13,562 nucleotides of DNA from Baffinella frigidus (Eukaryota; Cryptophyceae; Cryptomonadales; Baffinellaceae), in the NCBI GenBank assembly GCA_026770585.1, contig MU647500.1:78589-92150 (forward strand). Reading direction: 5' to 3'. The notes under the pieces are model-generated. The model was not told the origin of the DNA. It worked only from the letters and a program-made list of their open reading frames with translations, and did not search any database. Positions within the stretch are counted from its first letter, which is position 1; each line of letters begins with the position of its first letter. This document shows positions 1-6,366 of this stretch, one piece after another. A program made the translations under genes and the position numbers.

Positions 1-340
1 TCATTTGGGGGTTAGCGGTTATTTGGGGTTGAGGGTTTGTTTAGGGTCTGGGGTGTACACCCCAGACCCTTTTTCCCGCGCGTCTGTGTCCAACTGTGTT
101 GGGGGGTTCAGGGTTCAGGTTTAGGGTTGAGGGTTATTTGGGGGTTGGGGGTTATTTGGGGTTTGGGGGTTATTTGGGGGTTAGGGGTTATTTGGGGGTT
201 GGGGTTTATTTGGGGTTGAGGGTTTATTGAGGGTTGAGGGTTGAGGGTTTAGGGTGTAAGGTTTGGGGTATAGGGTTTGGGGTGTAGGGTTTGGGGTAGA
301 GGGGTTAAGGGTTTAGGGGATAGGCGTTGAGCACGGGATG
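1..340 (+). repeat. Degenerate telomere-like G-strand array, block 1
   Basis: G-rich short units read on the plus strand: first TTATTTGGGG and TTGGGGG types, then TTGAGGG and GTGTAGGG types. The array is interrupted at about 50-105 by a less G-rich spacer containing TGTCCAACTGT (87-97). The units are irregular in length and sequence, so this is decayed or interstitial telomere-related DNA and not a functional telomere tract. The apparent reading frame at 37-219 is a by-product of the repeat. Confidence 0.85.
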
Positions 341-360
341 CGGCGCGTCGCTGTCCAACT

Positions 361-455
361 GTAAAACCTAAATAAACCCCAACCCTAAATAAACCCCCAA
401 CCCCAAATAACCCTCACCCCAAAATAACCCCTCACCCCTAAATAAACTCCACAAA
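361..455 (-). repeat. Inverted telomere-like C-strand block
   Basis: C-rich units such as AACCCTAAATAAACCCC are the reverse complement of the TTATTTGGGG-type units in the flanking G-rich blocks. The polarity therefore flips at about 340-360 and flips back at about 455-480. The left switch directly follows a second copy of TGTCCAACTGT (352-362). Confidence 0.85.
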
Positions 456-479
456 CAGTCGTGGACCTAAATCAACTCC

Positions 480-775
480 GGGGTTACTCGTGGAGTTCAT
501 TTAGGGGCTAATGTCCAACTTTGGGGGGACTTAGGGTTCAGGGGTTAATGTCCAACTGTTTTGGGGTTTAGGGTTTAGGGTTTAGGGTTTCTTTAGGGTT
601 TAGGGGTTTGGGGGGGGTGTTAAGGGGTTAGGGGTTATTTGGGGGTTAGGGCTTATTTGGGGTTTAGAGTTTATTTGGGGTTGGGGTGTTATTTAGGGTT
701 TGGGGTTCATTGAGGGTTGAGGGTTTATTTAGGGACTATTTAGGAGTTAGGGTCAAGGGTTAAGGGTTAAGGGGG
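480..775 (+). repeat. Degenerate telomere-like G-strand array, block 2
   Basis: G-strand units again, including a short run of regular TTTAGGG at about 563-605, then TTATTTGGGG-type units. TGTCCAAC recurs at about 512-519 and TGTCCAACTGT at 549-559. The regular stretch is the best local evidence that TTTAGGG is the ancestral unit. Confidence 0.85.
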
Positions 776-805
776 ATAGATTTTCGGGCAGGCAAGCTGA
801 CTACT

Positions 806-966
806 CCACACAGAGGGCTACGAAGGGATCTGCGGGCAGGAATTGCCCGAGTCTCCGCTACCTTATCCGTAGGAACCCCCCTATGTCCCTACGGGTTGCC
901 TACCGTAGGGTCCTAGGTCTTATCGCTTAGGGGTTACTCAAAGTCCCTTCGAAGTCCGCTGTGTGG
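806..966 (-). repeat. Family A repeat, left arm of fold-back
   Basis: This ~161-bp unit has its own short inverted termini: CCACACAG then GGCTACGAAGGG at one end, CCTTCGAAGTCC then GCTGTGTGG at the other. It could therefore be a small MITE in its own right. Other family members are 1377-1539, 5875-6214 (diverged) and 9161-9275 (truncated). Confidence 0.75.
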
Positions 967-1026
967 GGTGCAGTACCAGAAAACCCGAGGGAGCGCTGTC
1001 GCGCGAACTCGGCAAAGACTAGTTTG

Positions 1027-1182
1027 GCAAGCTTCCAGCCCTGATGAGATTTTTTGGGACCTGAAGCGGATCAAATCTCCTTTACGTTCACCCCCTTTTC
1101 AGACTTTGAAAAAATTGAGGCCCCGAAAGGGGATTTGATCCGCTTCAGGGCCCAGAAAAGCCATCCAGGGCTGGAAGCTTGC
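1027..1182. repeat. Hairpin element inside the fold-back
   Basis: Arms of about 60 bp pair across a ~40-bp loop. The left arm starts GCAAGCTTCCAGCCCTG and includes CTGAAGCGGATCAAATC; the right arm is the reverse complement with scattered mismatches. The subterminal CCAGCCCT and GCGGATCAAATC resemble the termini of the family E hairpins next to it, so it may be a distant relative. Confidence 0.75.
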
Positions 1183-1193
1183 GTAACGAGACT

Positions 1194-1336
1194 GCCACCA
1201 GGTTTCCGAGGCGGACCAAATCGAGGCTGGAGCATGCGCCAATTCCTCGGGCGGCACCTTCGAAAACGAATGTGCCACCCGAGGAAATGGCCTCCAAACA
1301 ATCGTCGATTTGGTCCGCCTCGGAGGGCTGGTGGCG
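1194..1336. mobile_element. Family E hairpin MITE, copy 1
   Basis: A fold-back of ~143 bp whose arms nearly meet. The outer ends read CCACCAG, then CCGAGGCGGACCAAATCGA, on both strands. The inner arms carry CCTCGGGCGGCAC and its complement. The same element occurs at 5431-5571 with matching arm and loop, so this is a dispersed family and not a chance palindrome. Confidence 0.8.
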
Positions 1337-1337
1337 G

Positions 1338-1371
1338 CATGTCCAGAATCTGGACATCGATTCTGGACATG
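1338..1371. repeat. Short perfect hairpin
   Basis: CATGTCCAGAATC and its exact reverse complement are separated by 8 bp (TGGACATC). It sits between family E copy 1 and the right arm of the fold-back. Confidence 0.8.
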
Positions 1372-1376
1372 GCTTT

Positions 1377-1539
1377 CCACACAGCGGACTTCGAAGGGGG
1401 TTTCGAATAACCCTTAAGCGATAAGACCCAGGACCCTACGGTAGGCAATCCGTAGGGACGTAGGGGGGGTTCCTACGGATAAGGTAACGGAAACTCGGGC
1501 TCTCAGAGCCCGAAAATCTCTTCGTGGCCCGCTGTGTAG
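1377..1539 (+). repeat. Family A repeat, right arm of fold-back
   Basis: Inverted partner of 806-966. The right side differs most: CTCGGGCTCTCAGAGCCCG forms its own small palindrome here, where the left arm has a shorter, different sequence. The 9161-9275 copy matches this arm better (GGGCTCTCAG shared). Confidence 0.75.
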
Positions 1540-1605
1540 CTGGTGAAAGTACTTTAAACGTTTCCAGTTGTTCCCGCCGTGTTCGAGGGGTTCAGGGACT
1601 CTCCC

Positions 1606-1689
1606 CGATGCAACAGTGATCACAGAAACAAGGACCAACGCCATTTCTCCAAACCGCGCCAAATTAAACCAAAACAAACGGATGCCAAA
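1606..1689 (+). repeat. 84-bp exact direct repeat, copy 1
   Basis: Runs from CGATGCAACAGTGATC to GATGCCAAA. It is identical base for base to 1876-1959. The two copies flank the MITE-like element 1691-1875 at a spacing of 270 bp. Confidence 0.95.
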
Positions 1690-1690
1690 C

Positions 1691-1875
1691 CACTTGAATG
1701 CTAGAGGGGCCTATCTAAAACCGACGTGCTTTTAAAAGAGGGCATTTGTGTAGTAACTTTCGTTGAATGGTCACGTGACTCTGCTCAAATTGCACAGTCA
1801 GGAGGTTACTTTACCTTATCCTGGTACAGATATTTACAACCCCACATGTAAATAGGCCCCTCTAGCATTCTCGAG
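1691..1875 (+). mobile_element. Family M MITE-like element, copy 1
   Basis: Terminal inverted repeats of ~20-25 bp: GAATGCTAGAGGGGCCTAT at the left and ATAGGCCCCTCTAGCATTC at the right. A second copy at 11041-11223 shares both termini and internal blocks, including GCATTTGTGTAGTAACTTTC and ACCTTATCCTGGTACA. There is no coding potential. Length, TIRs and dispersal fit a MITE. The superfamily is unknown because no short target duplication is evident beside the long flanking repeats. Confidence 0.8.
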
Positions 1876-1959
1876 CGATGCAACAGTGATCACAGAAACA
1901 AGGACCAACGCCATTTCTCCAAACCGCGCCAAATTAAACCAAAACAAACGGATGCCAAA
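1876..1959 (+). repeat. 84-bp exact direct repeat, copy 2
   Basis: Identical to 1606-1689. It is followed at once by AAATCAAATC-type sequence and another AAAACAAACGGAT, leading into the satellite on the right. Confidence 0.95.
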
Positions 1960-2034
1960 TCAAATCAAAACAAACGGATTTCGGGGCAGAAACCTCTTCG
2001 TACTCGAACGTGATGCGCAAGGGCTGCTGGCCCC

Positions 2035-2075
2035 CGGCGCGCCGCCCCTGGCTGCTGCTCACCCCAAATCAAATT
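2035..2075 (+). repeat. GGCGCGCC module, copy 1 of 3
   Basis: GGCGCGCCGCCCCTGGCTGC followed by a CACCCCAAATCAAAT tail. The other copies are at 2181-2223 and 2448-2490. It is a GC-rich island in an AT-rich satellite. Copy 1 lacks the upstream CACACCAAGTGG segment. Confidence 0.8.
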
Positions 2076-2097
2076 ACATCAAATTAAATCCCAAAGC

Positions 2098-2708
2098 GTA
2101 TCAAATCCTCACACACAAATCATATCAAGTCCTCACAAACCATATCAAATCCACACACCAAGTGGACACAAATTACAATCTCGGCGCGCCGCCCCTGGCT
2201 GCTGCCCACCCCAAATCAAATTAAATCCACAAACATTATTGCGGCGGCAAAGAGCTCCAATTCCCAACACTTTTGGCGTGTTCCCCGGGTAGAATCAACT
2301 TTTCTTGAAGATCGTGCAGTAAAAATGAAATATCGACTTCTGACCCGGCGTGGCACCCCACATCGTATCAAATCCTCACACACAAACCATATCAAATCCT
2401 CACAAATCATATCAAATCCACACACCAAGTGGACACAAATTACAATCTCGGCGCGCCGCCCCTGGCTGCTGCTCACCCCAAATCAAATCAAAAGCCTCAA
2501 ATCAAATCCTATCAAAAGCCCCACATCAAATCGCAGCAAACGCCTCACACCAAATCACGTCAGCAAACATCCTACACGAGACAACCTCACTTCTGCAACC
2601 CTCCTACACCACACGCCTCACCCCAGTGATGAAATCCTCTCACCAAATCAGATCAAATCTTCACAAATCATATCAAATCCGCACACCAAGTGGTTACAAA
2701 TTACAATC
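2098..2708 (+). repeat. CAAATC-rich satellite, about 267-bp period
   Basis: A segment starting GTATCAAATCCTCACACA and running through CACACCAAGTGGACACAA into a GGCGCGCC module occurs at 2098-2230 and 2365-2490. A partial third copy lies at 2640-2708, with GTGGTTACAAATTACAATCC and no GC module. Spacing between full copies is about 267 bp. Reading frames across it are repetitive Ser/His/Pro/Asn-rich strings and are not considered coding. Confidence 0.8.
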
Positions 2709-2713
2709 CGTTC

Positions 2714-2870
2714 CAATTTCTTCCCTTTCCTGAATCGATTTAATTTCAGATTTGGCTTGGCGTTTGAGCCATTTCGTATTTTTAGGGCTGTAAAATAGCT
2801 GGTGTGTACCATAAGTCTTGTAGATGGACGGTTCCCGAAATTAAATCTATTCAGGTCCGGGATGAAATTG
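2714..2870. repeat. Imperfect inverted repeat with ~87-bp loop
   Basis: Arms of ~34 bp at about 2714-2747 and 2837-2870 share CTGAAT then GATTTAATTTC, with mismatches at the outer part. The loop is not G-rich and overlaps the open frame at 2786-2980. Confidence 0.6.
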
Positions 2871-2980
2871 AAAGCCAAGGTGAACTTATTGATACTCTTC
2901 GAATAAAAATTCATAAACGTGGTATGTTTGATGATGATAAAGACGGGTTTAACAAATTTCCAAATAATATCAAAGTCTGA
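2786..2980 (+). pseudogene. Possible coding remnant, no start codon
   Basis: One plus-strand frame stays open for 64 codons between a TAG (2783-2785) and a TGA (2978-2980). Its only Met lies near the C-terminus. The residues look protein-like, for example VRDEIESQGELIDTLRIKI and then MFDDDKDGFNKF. The latter resembles an EF-hand calcium loop (D1, D3, D5, G6) but has Asn instead of Glu at position 12, so I do not claim the domain. CAG at 2852-2854 could be a 3' splice site. It overlaps an inverted-repeat arm, which argues against a working gene. Confidence 0.2.
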
Positions 2981-3089
2981 CACCAAATTACATCAAATCA
3001 AACATGCGAGTGCACCAACAGTTAACTAACCGGGCAGGATTAGTACCAAGAAATAATCTGATGAGTCAGCTATGGCGGGATTTGGTTTG

Positions 3090-3289
3090 ATTTGGGTTGG
3101 GCACTTGGGGGTTCAGGGGGTTGGGGGTTTAGGGTTCAGGGGTTTGGTTTTTTTAGGGTAGGGTGGGGGTTTAGGGGTGTGGGGTTCGTCAGGCGCTTGG
3201 GTGTTAGGGGTTGGGGGTTCGAGGATGTAGGGTTTGGGGTTTAGGGTTTAGGGTTTAGGGGTTAGGGGTTGGGGGTTCGAGGATTTGCC
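3090..3289 (+). repeat. Degenerate telomere-like array, block 3
   Basis: G-strand variants of TTTAGGG and TTGGGGG, with the short word GGGGTTCGAGGAT repeated at about 3215 and 3270. Regular TTTAGGG units occur near 3238-3260. Confidence 0.8.
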
Positions 3290-3395
3290 CCTGTTCTACG
3301 GGATTTGATTTGGTTTGGACCTGTACTACGGGATTTGATTTAGTTTGAAATCTGTACTACGGGATTTGATTCGGTTTGGTTTGCACCTGTACTTC
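3290..3395 (+). repeat. Tandem repeat of 30-35 bp, three copies
   Basis: CTGTACTACGGGATTTGATT starts at 3291 (as CTGTTCTACGG), 3321 and 3352, with a truncated fourth start at 3387. Spacings are 30, 31 and 35 bp. The GATTTGATTTGGTTTG part is the reverse-strand equivalent of the CAAATC words filling 1960-2990. Confidence 0.85.
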
Positions 3396-3445
3396 TGCGG
3401 AGAGGGGGAGGCAAGCTCGTATGTCTGGTCGTGCATACACCTGTG

Positions 3446-3690
3446 TTTTAGGGTTTAGGGCTTAGGGTTTAGGGTTGAGGGTTTAGGGTTTGGGGTTTAG
3501 GGTTTAGGGTTGAGGGTTGAGGGTGGAGGGTGGAGGGTGGAGGGTTTGGTTTTTAGGGTTTAGGGGTTTGGGTTGGGGGTGTGGGGTTTGGGTGTGGGGG
3601 TTAAGAATTGAGGGGTTGGGGTTTGGGTTTGGAGTTTGGGGGTTGGGGTTTGGGGGTTGGGTTTGGGGGCGAGTCCGTGTGTGGAGGATA
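3446..3690 (+). repeat. Degenerate telomere-like array, block 4
   Basis: Begins with fairly regular TTTAGGG and TTGAGGG units (3446-3525), passes through GGTGGAGGG units, and decays into TTTGGGGGTTGGG types. The open frame across it is low complexity (G/W/V) and is not a gene. Confidence 0.85.
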
Positions 3691-3807
3691 AACCGTTTAT
3701 GGACGGGGGGAGAGGCCTTTATTAATCTATACGTTTATTAATTTATTAATTAACACGACCGCCGTGTATGCACCCCCACAGAGGCTATGTCGGAGCAGGG
3801 GCTTATC

Positions 3808-4131
3808 CAGGGTTGTTGAAATATTGGTACTACTCTCATACTGGAGTGTGCGAAGGGCGACAGAGGTCATGCGGGCGAATACACGAAGTGTCTTCTTCTT
3901 CTTCTTCTTTGTTACACTCAGAAAAGACCTCGAGAGGCCCCCCAGTCTTTTTTGGAAAGTGATCAACTTATTACTACTCTAATATACGGAGTGTGCGAAG
4001 AGGTCATGCGGGCGAATACACGAAGTGTCTTCTTCTTCTTCTTCTTCTTCTTTGTTACACTCAGAAAAGACCTCGAGAGGTCCCCCAGTCTTCTCAAAAG
4101 TGATCAACTTAATACTACACTGCGAATCCGG
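3808..4131 (+). repeat. 145-bp tandem repeat with TTC microsatellite
   Basis: GGAGTGTGCGAAG starts at 3843 and 3988, giving a 145-bp period, and the tail of a preceding partial copy begins near 3808. Shared parts are AGGTCATGCGGGCGAATACA, a TTC run, GTTACACTCAGAAAAGACC, CTCGAGAGG and AAGTGATCAACTTA. The TTC run is about 20 bp in the first copy (~3891-3909) and about 26 bp in the second (~4028-4053). Reading frames over it give poly-Ser or poly-Phe and are not coding. Confidence 0.85.
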
Positions 4132-4179
4132 ATATTTTGTAAAAGTCAATCCACCCGCAAAATCTGTCAACTTAGAAAC

Positions 4180-4202
4180 GAGGTACCCGTTATGGGTACT
4201 TC
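4180..4202. repeat. Short hairpin GAGGTACCC / GGGTACTTC
   Basis: Nine-base arms with one mismatch around a GTTAT loop. A wider 10-bp exact pair, TGTCAACTTA (4165-4174) and TAAGTTGACA (4281-4290), encloses it. No function can be assigned. Confidence 0.6.
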
Positions 4203-4204
4203 TT

Positions 4205-4498
4205 TACTACACATTCGCAGGTGAGTTGACTAACACAAAAACTCCGCCCTGGCAGTGTACTGGTACTGGCGGACTATTCATAAGTTGACATGCTGGGTCT
4301 GCGGTGCAAACCCGTCAACTTTCGCAAGGAACAGAGCCTGGGCCCACCAAAGTGGTGAGTCCAAATAAGCTAAAACGGAGCTAGGGATCTATGTTTTGGC
4401 CAGACCTGTGATGGGTGTACGACCGGACGTCCGAAATTCGGTCGACGTGAGGTTTTTCAAACAGGGTCGAAATTTAGGGGGGTTGAAATAATGGGTGC
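4205..4498. other. Gene-free interval
   Basis: Apart from the enclosing 10-bp inverted pair (4165-4174 / 4281-4290) and a small CCGCC...GGCGG pairing near 4243-4271, I see no gene, RNA or repeat relationship to the rest of the window. Confidence 0.5.
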
Positions 4499-4499
4499 G

Positions 4500-4561
4500 G
4501 GCCTTATCTAGGGTTGTTGAAATATTGGTACTGCTCTCAAACCGGAGTGTGTGAAGGGCGA
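4500..4561 (+). repeat. Dispersed copy of the 3800-3861 repeat segment
   Basis: GGGTTGTTGAAATATTGGTA followed by CTGCTCTCAAACCGGAGTGTG matches 3800-3861 with a few substitutions and ends at GAAGGGCGA. Homology stops exactly where the TIR of the 4562-4742 element begins, suggesting that element interrupts or abuts this copy. Confidence 0.8.
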
Positions 4562-4742
4562 CCACACGAGGCTATCCATGCGAACAGAATAAAAGAACAT
4601 TTTAAAATTTGTGGGGTAATGATCACGTTTCCGCACGGATGTCCGTACGGAAACGTGATCAAATGCTGACTTTTGGCGTGTTTCCTGGGCAATAATCCAA
4701 TAATTAACTTATGAATCTGTTCGCATGGATAGCCTCGTGTGG
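4562..4742. mobile_element. MITE-like element with 27-bp perfect TIRs
   Basis: The left terminus begins CCACACGAGGCTATCCATGC. Its exact reverse complement, 27 bp in all, ends at 4742, giving an element of 181 bp. A strong nested hairpin (4620-4661) lies inside. Perfect TIRs in decayed surroundings suggest a fairly recent insertion. No target-site duplication is obvious. Only one copy is in the window. Confidence 0.8.
4620..4661. repeat. Nested strong hairpin
   Basis: TGATCACGTTTCCG pairs with CGGAAACGTGATCA; the stem continues through GCACGGA/TCCGTAC with one mismatch to a 2-base turn, about 20 bp per arm. Confidence 0.85.
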
Positions 4743-4830
4743 GGGTGCGCATGAGGGTTCTAGCGCTAGCCCTAATTCCCGCTAGTGTTGTTTTTGAAAG
4801 ATGGGCGTGATTTTTTACTTTGCCTGGCCG

Positions 4831-5010
4831 CTCCTTTGCAAGAAGGATCTCATACGCAAACACTTACAGTTCATAAGCTGGATCCAATGAAATTTACTAC
4901 ACATAACGATCTTTACTGGTAATATTAAAGCAAACGTGTAGTAATTTTGATTGAAATTCAGTTTATAAATCATAAGCGTTTCCATATGAGATCATGCGTG
5001 CTTGTCAAAG
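4831..5010. repeat. Diverged inverted-repeat element
   Basis: Arms of ~75 bp at about 4831-4905 and 4935-5010 pair with roughly three quarters identity by eye. Anchors are GATCTCATA/TATGAGATC, ACTACAC/GTGTAGT and CCTTTGCAAG/CTTGTCAAAG. The inner GTGTAGTAATTTTGATTGA resembles GTGTAGTAACTTTCGTTGA of the family M elements. It is probably an old MITE. Confidence 0.6.
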
Positions 5011-5016
5011 CCACGC

Positions 5017-5170
5017 TACCACTAACCCTCACGGCTTGGGCAAATCGACGATTTTCGATTCGGGATTTCAAGGGGGTTGACGTCGGAATCCGACTTCAAC
5101 GGCTCCAATTCCCCTTGAAATCGGGAAATCGAAAATCGTCGATTTGCCCAAGCCGTGAGGGTTGGTGCTA
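5017..5170. mobile_element. Family E-related hairpin element
   Basis: Arms of ~59 bp at 5017-5075 and 5111-5170 are nearly perfect: AACCCTCACGGCTTGGGCAA, then ATCGACGATTTTCGATT, and the mirror sequence. The loop is 35 bp. The outer ACCCTCACGG and the subterminal CAAATCGACGATTTTC are shared with 5615-5793, linking both to the CCACCAGCCCTC family. Confidence 0.8.
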
Positions 5171-5256
5171 TCTAGCGCTACCTCGGGCGGGTTGACTGGT
5201 CGTTTCCACACCAAAACTTGACGGATTTGTACCACACACCCGGGCAATCAACTTCC

Positions 5257-5299
5257 GGTCTCCTCATTTTGACTCGTTTTGACTCATTCTGAGGAGACC
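5257..5299. repeat. Hairpin with tandem TTTTGACTC loop
   Basis: GGTCTCCTCA pairs exactly with TGAGGAGACC. The loop holds two adjacent copies of TTTTGACTC. Confidence 0.75.
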
Positions 5300-5347
5300 A
5301 GATTAACCCAGGCAGAGCTGGGGTGTCTGGGGATACTACCCCGTGTA

Positions 5348-5380
5348 GGATGACCGGAGTGACTTTACACAGTCACATCC
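5348..5380. repeat. Two-stem hairpin, GAGTGACTTTACAC core, copy 1
   Basis: Outer stem GGATG/CATCC and inner stem GTGACT/AGTCAC around TTACAC. The same core recurs at 8219-8237 inside a different outer stem. Confidence 0.65.
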
Positions 5381-5430
5381 ACTTCAAGGAGATATAAGCC
5401 CGCACGCGGGTGGGGGTTCAGTGCCGTGTA

Positions 5431-5571
5431 TCCACCAGCCCTCCGAGGCGGACCAAATCGAGGCTGGGGCATGTGCCAATTCCTCGGGCGGCACAGTCGA
5501 AAACGAATGTGCCACCCGAGGAAATGGCGCCACAAACTCGTCAATTTGGTCCGCCTCGCAGGGCTGGTGGA
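5431..5571. mobile_element. Family E hairpin MITE, copy 2
   Basis: TCCACCAGCCCTCCGAGGCG at the left, mirrored by an end reading CTGGTGGA. It matches 1194-1336 throughout, including the loop segment GAAAACGAATGTGCCACC. Peptide similarity between frames in this element and in copy 1 comes from the shared repeat and is not a protein family. Confidence 0.85.
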
Positions 5572-5614
5572 GGCTTACAAGATGCCGGCTACCCAAAGGC
5601 CCGAAGCGGCTTAT

Positions 5615-5793
5615 CTGCCACCAACCCTCACGGAAAGACCAAATCGTCGATTTTCAGACCTCGAATTTGTAGGGCGTCGGGGTCGGATTCGACCCCGAGG
5701 AATCAACTTACGTCCCAATCTTGGTACAAAATCAACTTTGGGGAACAGGTTGAAATCAATCGATTTGGTCCTTCCGTGAGGGTTGGTGGTGCC
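5615..5793. mobile_element. Family E-related hairpin element, longer loop
   Basis: Arms start CCACCAACCCTCACGG then GACCAAATCG, mirrored at 5750-5793. The interior of ~90 bp is unlike the other members apart from a small GGGGTCG...CGACCCC pairing near 5678-5698. Shared outer sequence with a different interior suggests one family of termini capturing different cores. Confidence 0.75.
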
Positions 5794-5874
5794 TCGTTCG
5801 TTCTTTCGGATTCTTGCCAGGGGGGGTCGGATTTCCGGTACCCCTCTGGTACTAATCGGGACAAACTACACTGC

Positions 5875-6214
5875 TGAATAACCCGTGAGTGGATAATCCT
5901 TAGGACCCTACGGTAGGCAATACCGCAGGCCACCAGCAACCCGTAACGGCTTTTACCGGGTCCTTCCAAGAATTCGTGAACGAATTGGGGTTTTTTGGTT
6001 TATTCGTAGGACTCTACGGTAGGAGGCCCTAGGGGCCTCGGAATTGCTGCCGGGAGATACGGACAGGTATGTCCGGGTTAGCTGGAATTTACTACAGTAC
6101 CCGACCCGGTTACAAGCTGTTTCGTGTCGCTGGTGGTCATCAGGGTGGTCCTACGTCCTAACCGAATCCTGGTTGACAGCCAACCAAGAATCCCTTCGTA
6201 GCCCGCTGTGTGGG
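5875..6214 (+). repeat. Diverged, expanded family A copy
   Basis: GAATAACC then GGACCCTACGGTAGGCAAT at the left matches the family A arm. CCCTTCGTAGCCC then GCTGTGTGG at 6192-6214 is the family A terminus. The middle is unrelated or heavily rearranged, with a second CTACGGTAGGAGG at 6012-6024. At ~340 bp it is twice the normal length. Confidence 0.6.
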
Positions 6215-6366
6215 TAGCGGGTGGCTCACGACCACACTGCTTCACTTCAAATTCCTGTTTGTCTTAATCGGCCGACCCAGGTTTGCCCCGGTTTGTACCT
6301 GTGCCCCTCGCGTCCCTCAAGCTTTCCCCCCTCCCCTCCGCCGCCCGACCCCGCGCTCCGCCTTAC

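Larger units (their letters stand above)
806..1539. mobile_element. Composite fold-back element, long inverted arms
   Basis: About 160 bp at 806-966 is repeated inverted at 1377-1539. Shared landmarks in order are the CTTCGAAGGG terminus, GCGATAAGAC, a CCTACGGTAGG palindrome, CCTACGGATAAGGTA and a GCTGTGTG end. The interior holds two independent hairpins (1027-1182, 1194-1336) and a short one (1338-1371). This architecture resembles Foldback or long-TIR non-autonomous DNA transposons. No transposase is present and I found no clear target-site duplication. Reading frames here occur on both strands and simply mirror the inverted repeats. Confidence 0.75.

Noticed and set aside
1054-1448. Overlapping frames of 80-125 codons on both strands
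   Set aside because: They lie entirely inside the fold-back element; frames on opposite strands mirror one another because of the inverted repeats.
3764-4288. Poly-Ser and poly-Phe frames
   Set aside because: Produced by TTC microsatellites in the 145-bp repeat.
4537-4863. 108-codon minus-strand frame
   Set aside because: Runs through the whole 181-bp MITE and its TIRs; no codon-usage signal.
5384-5877. Frames whose peptides resemble those at 1099-1424
   Set aside because: The similarity is that of two copies of the family E hairpin, not of a protein family.
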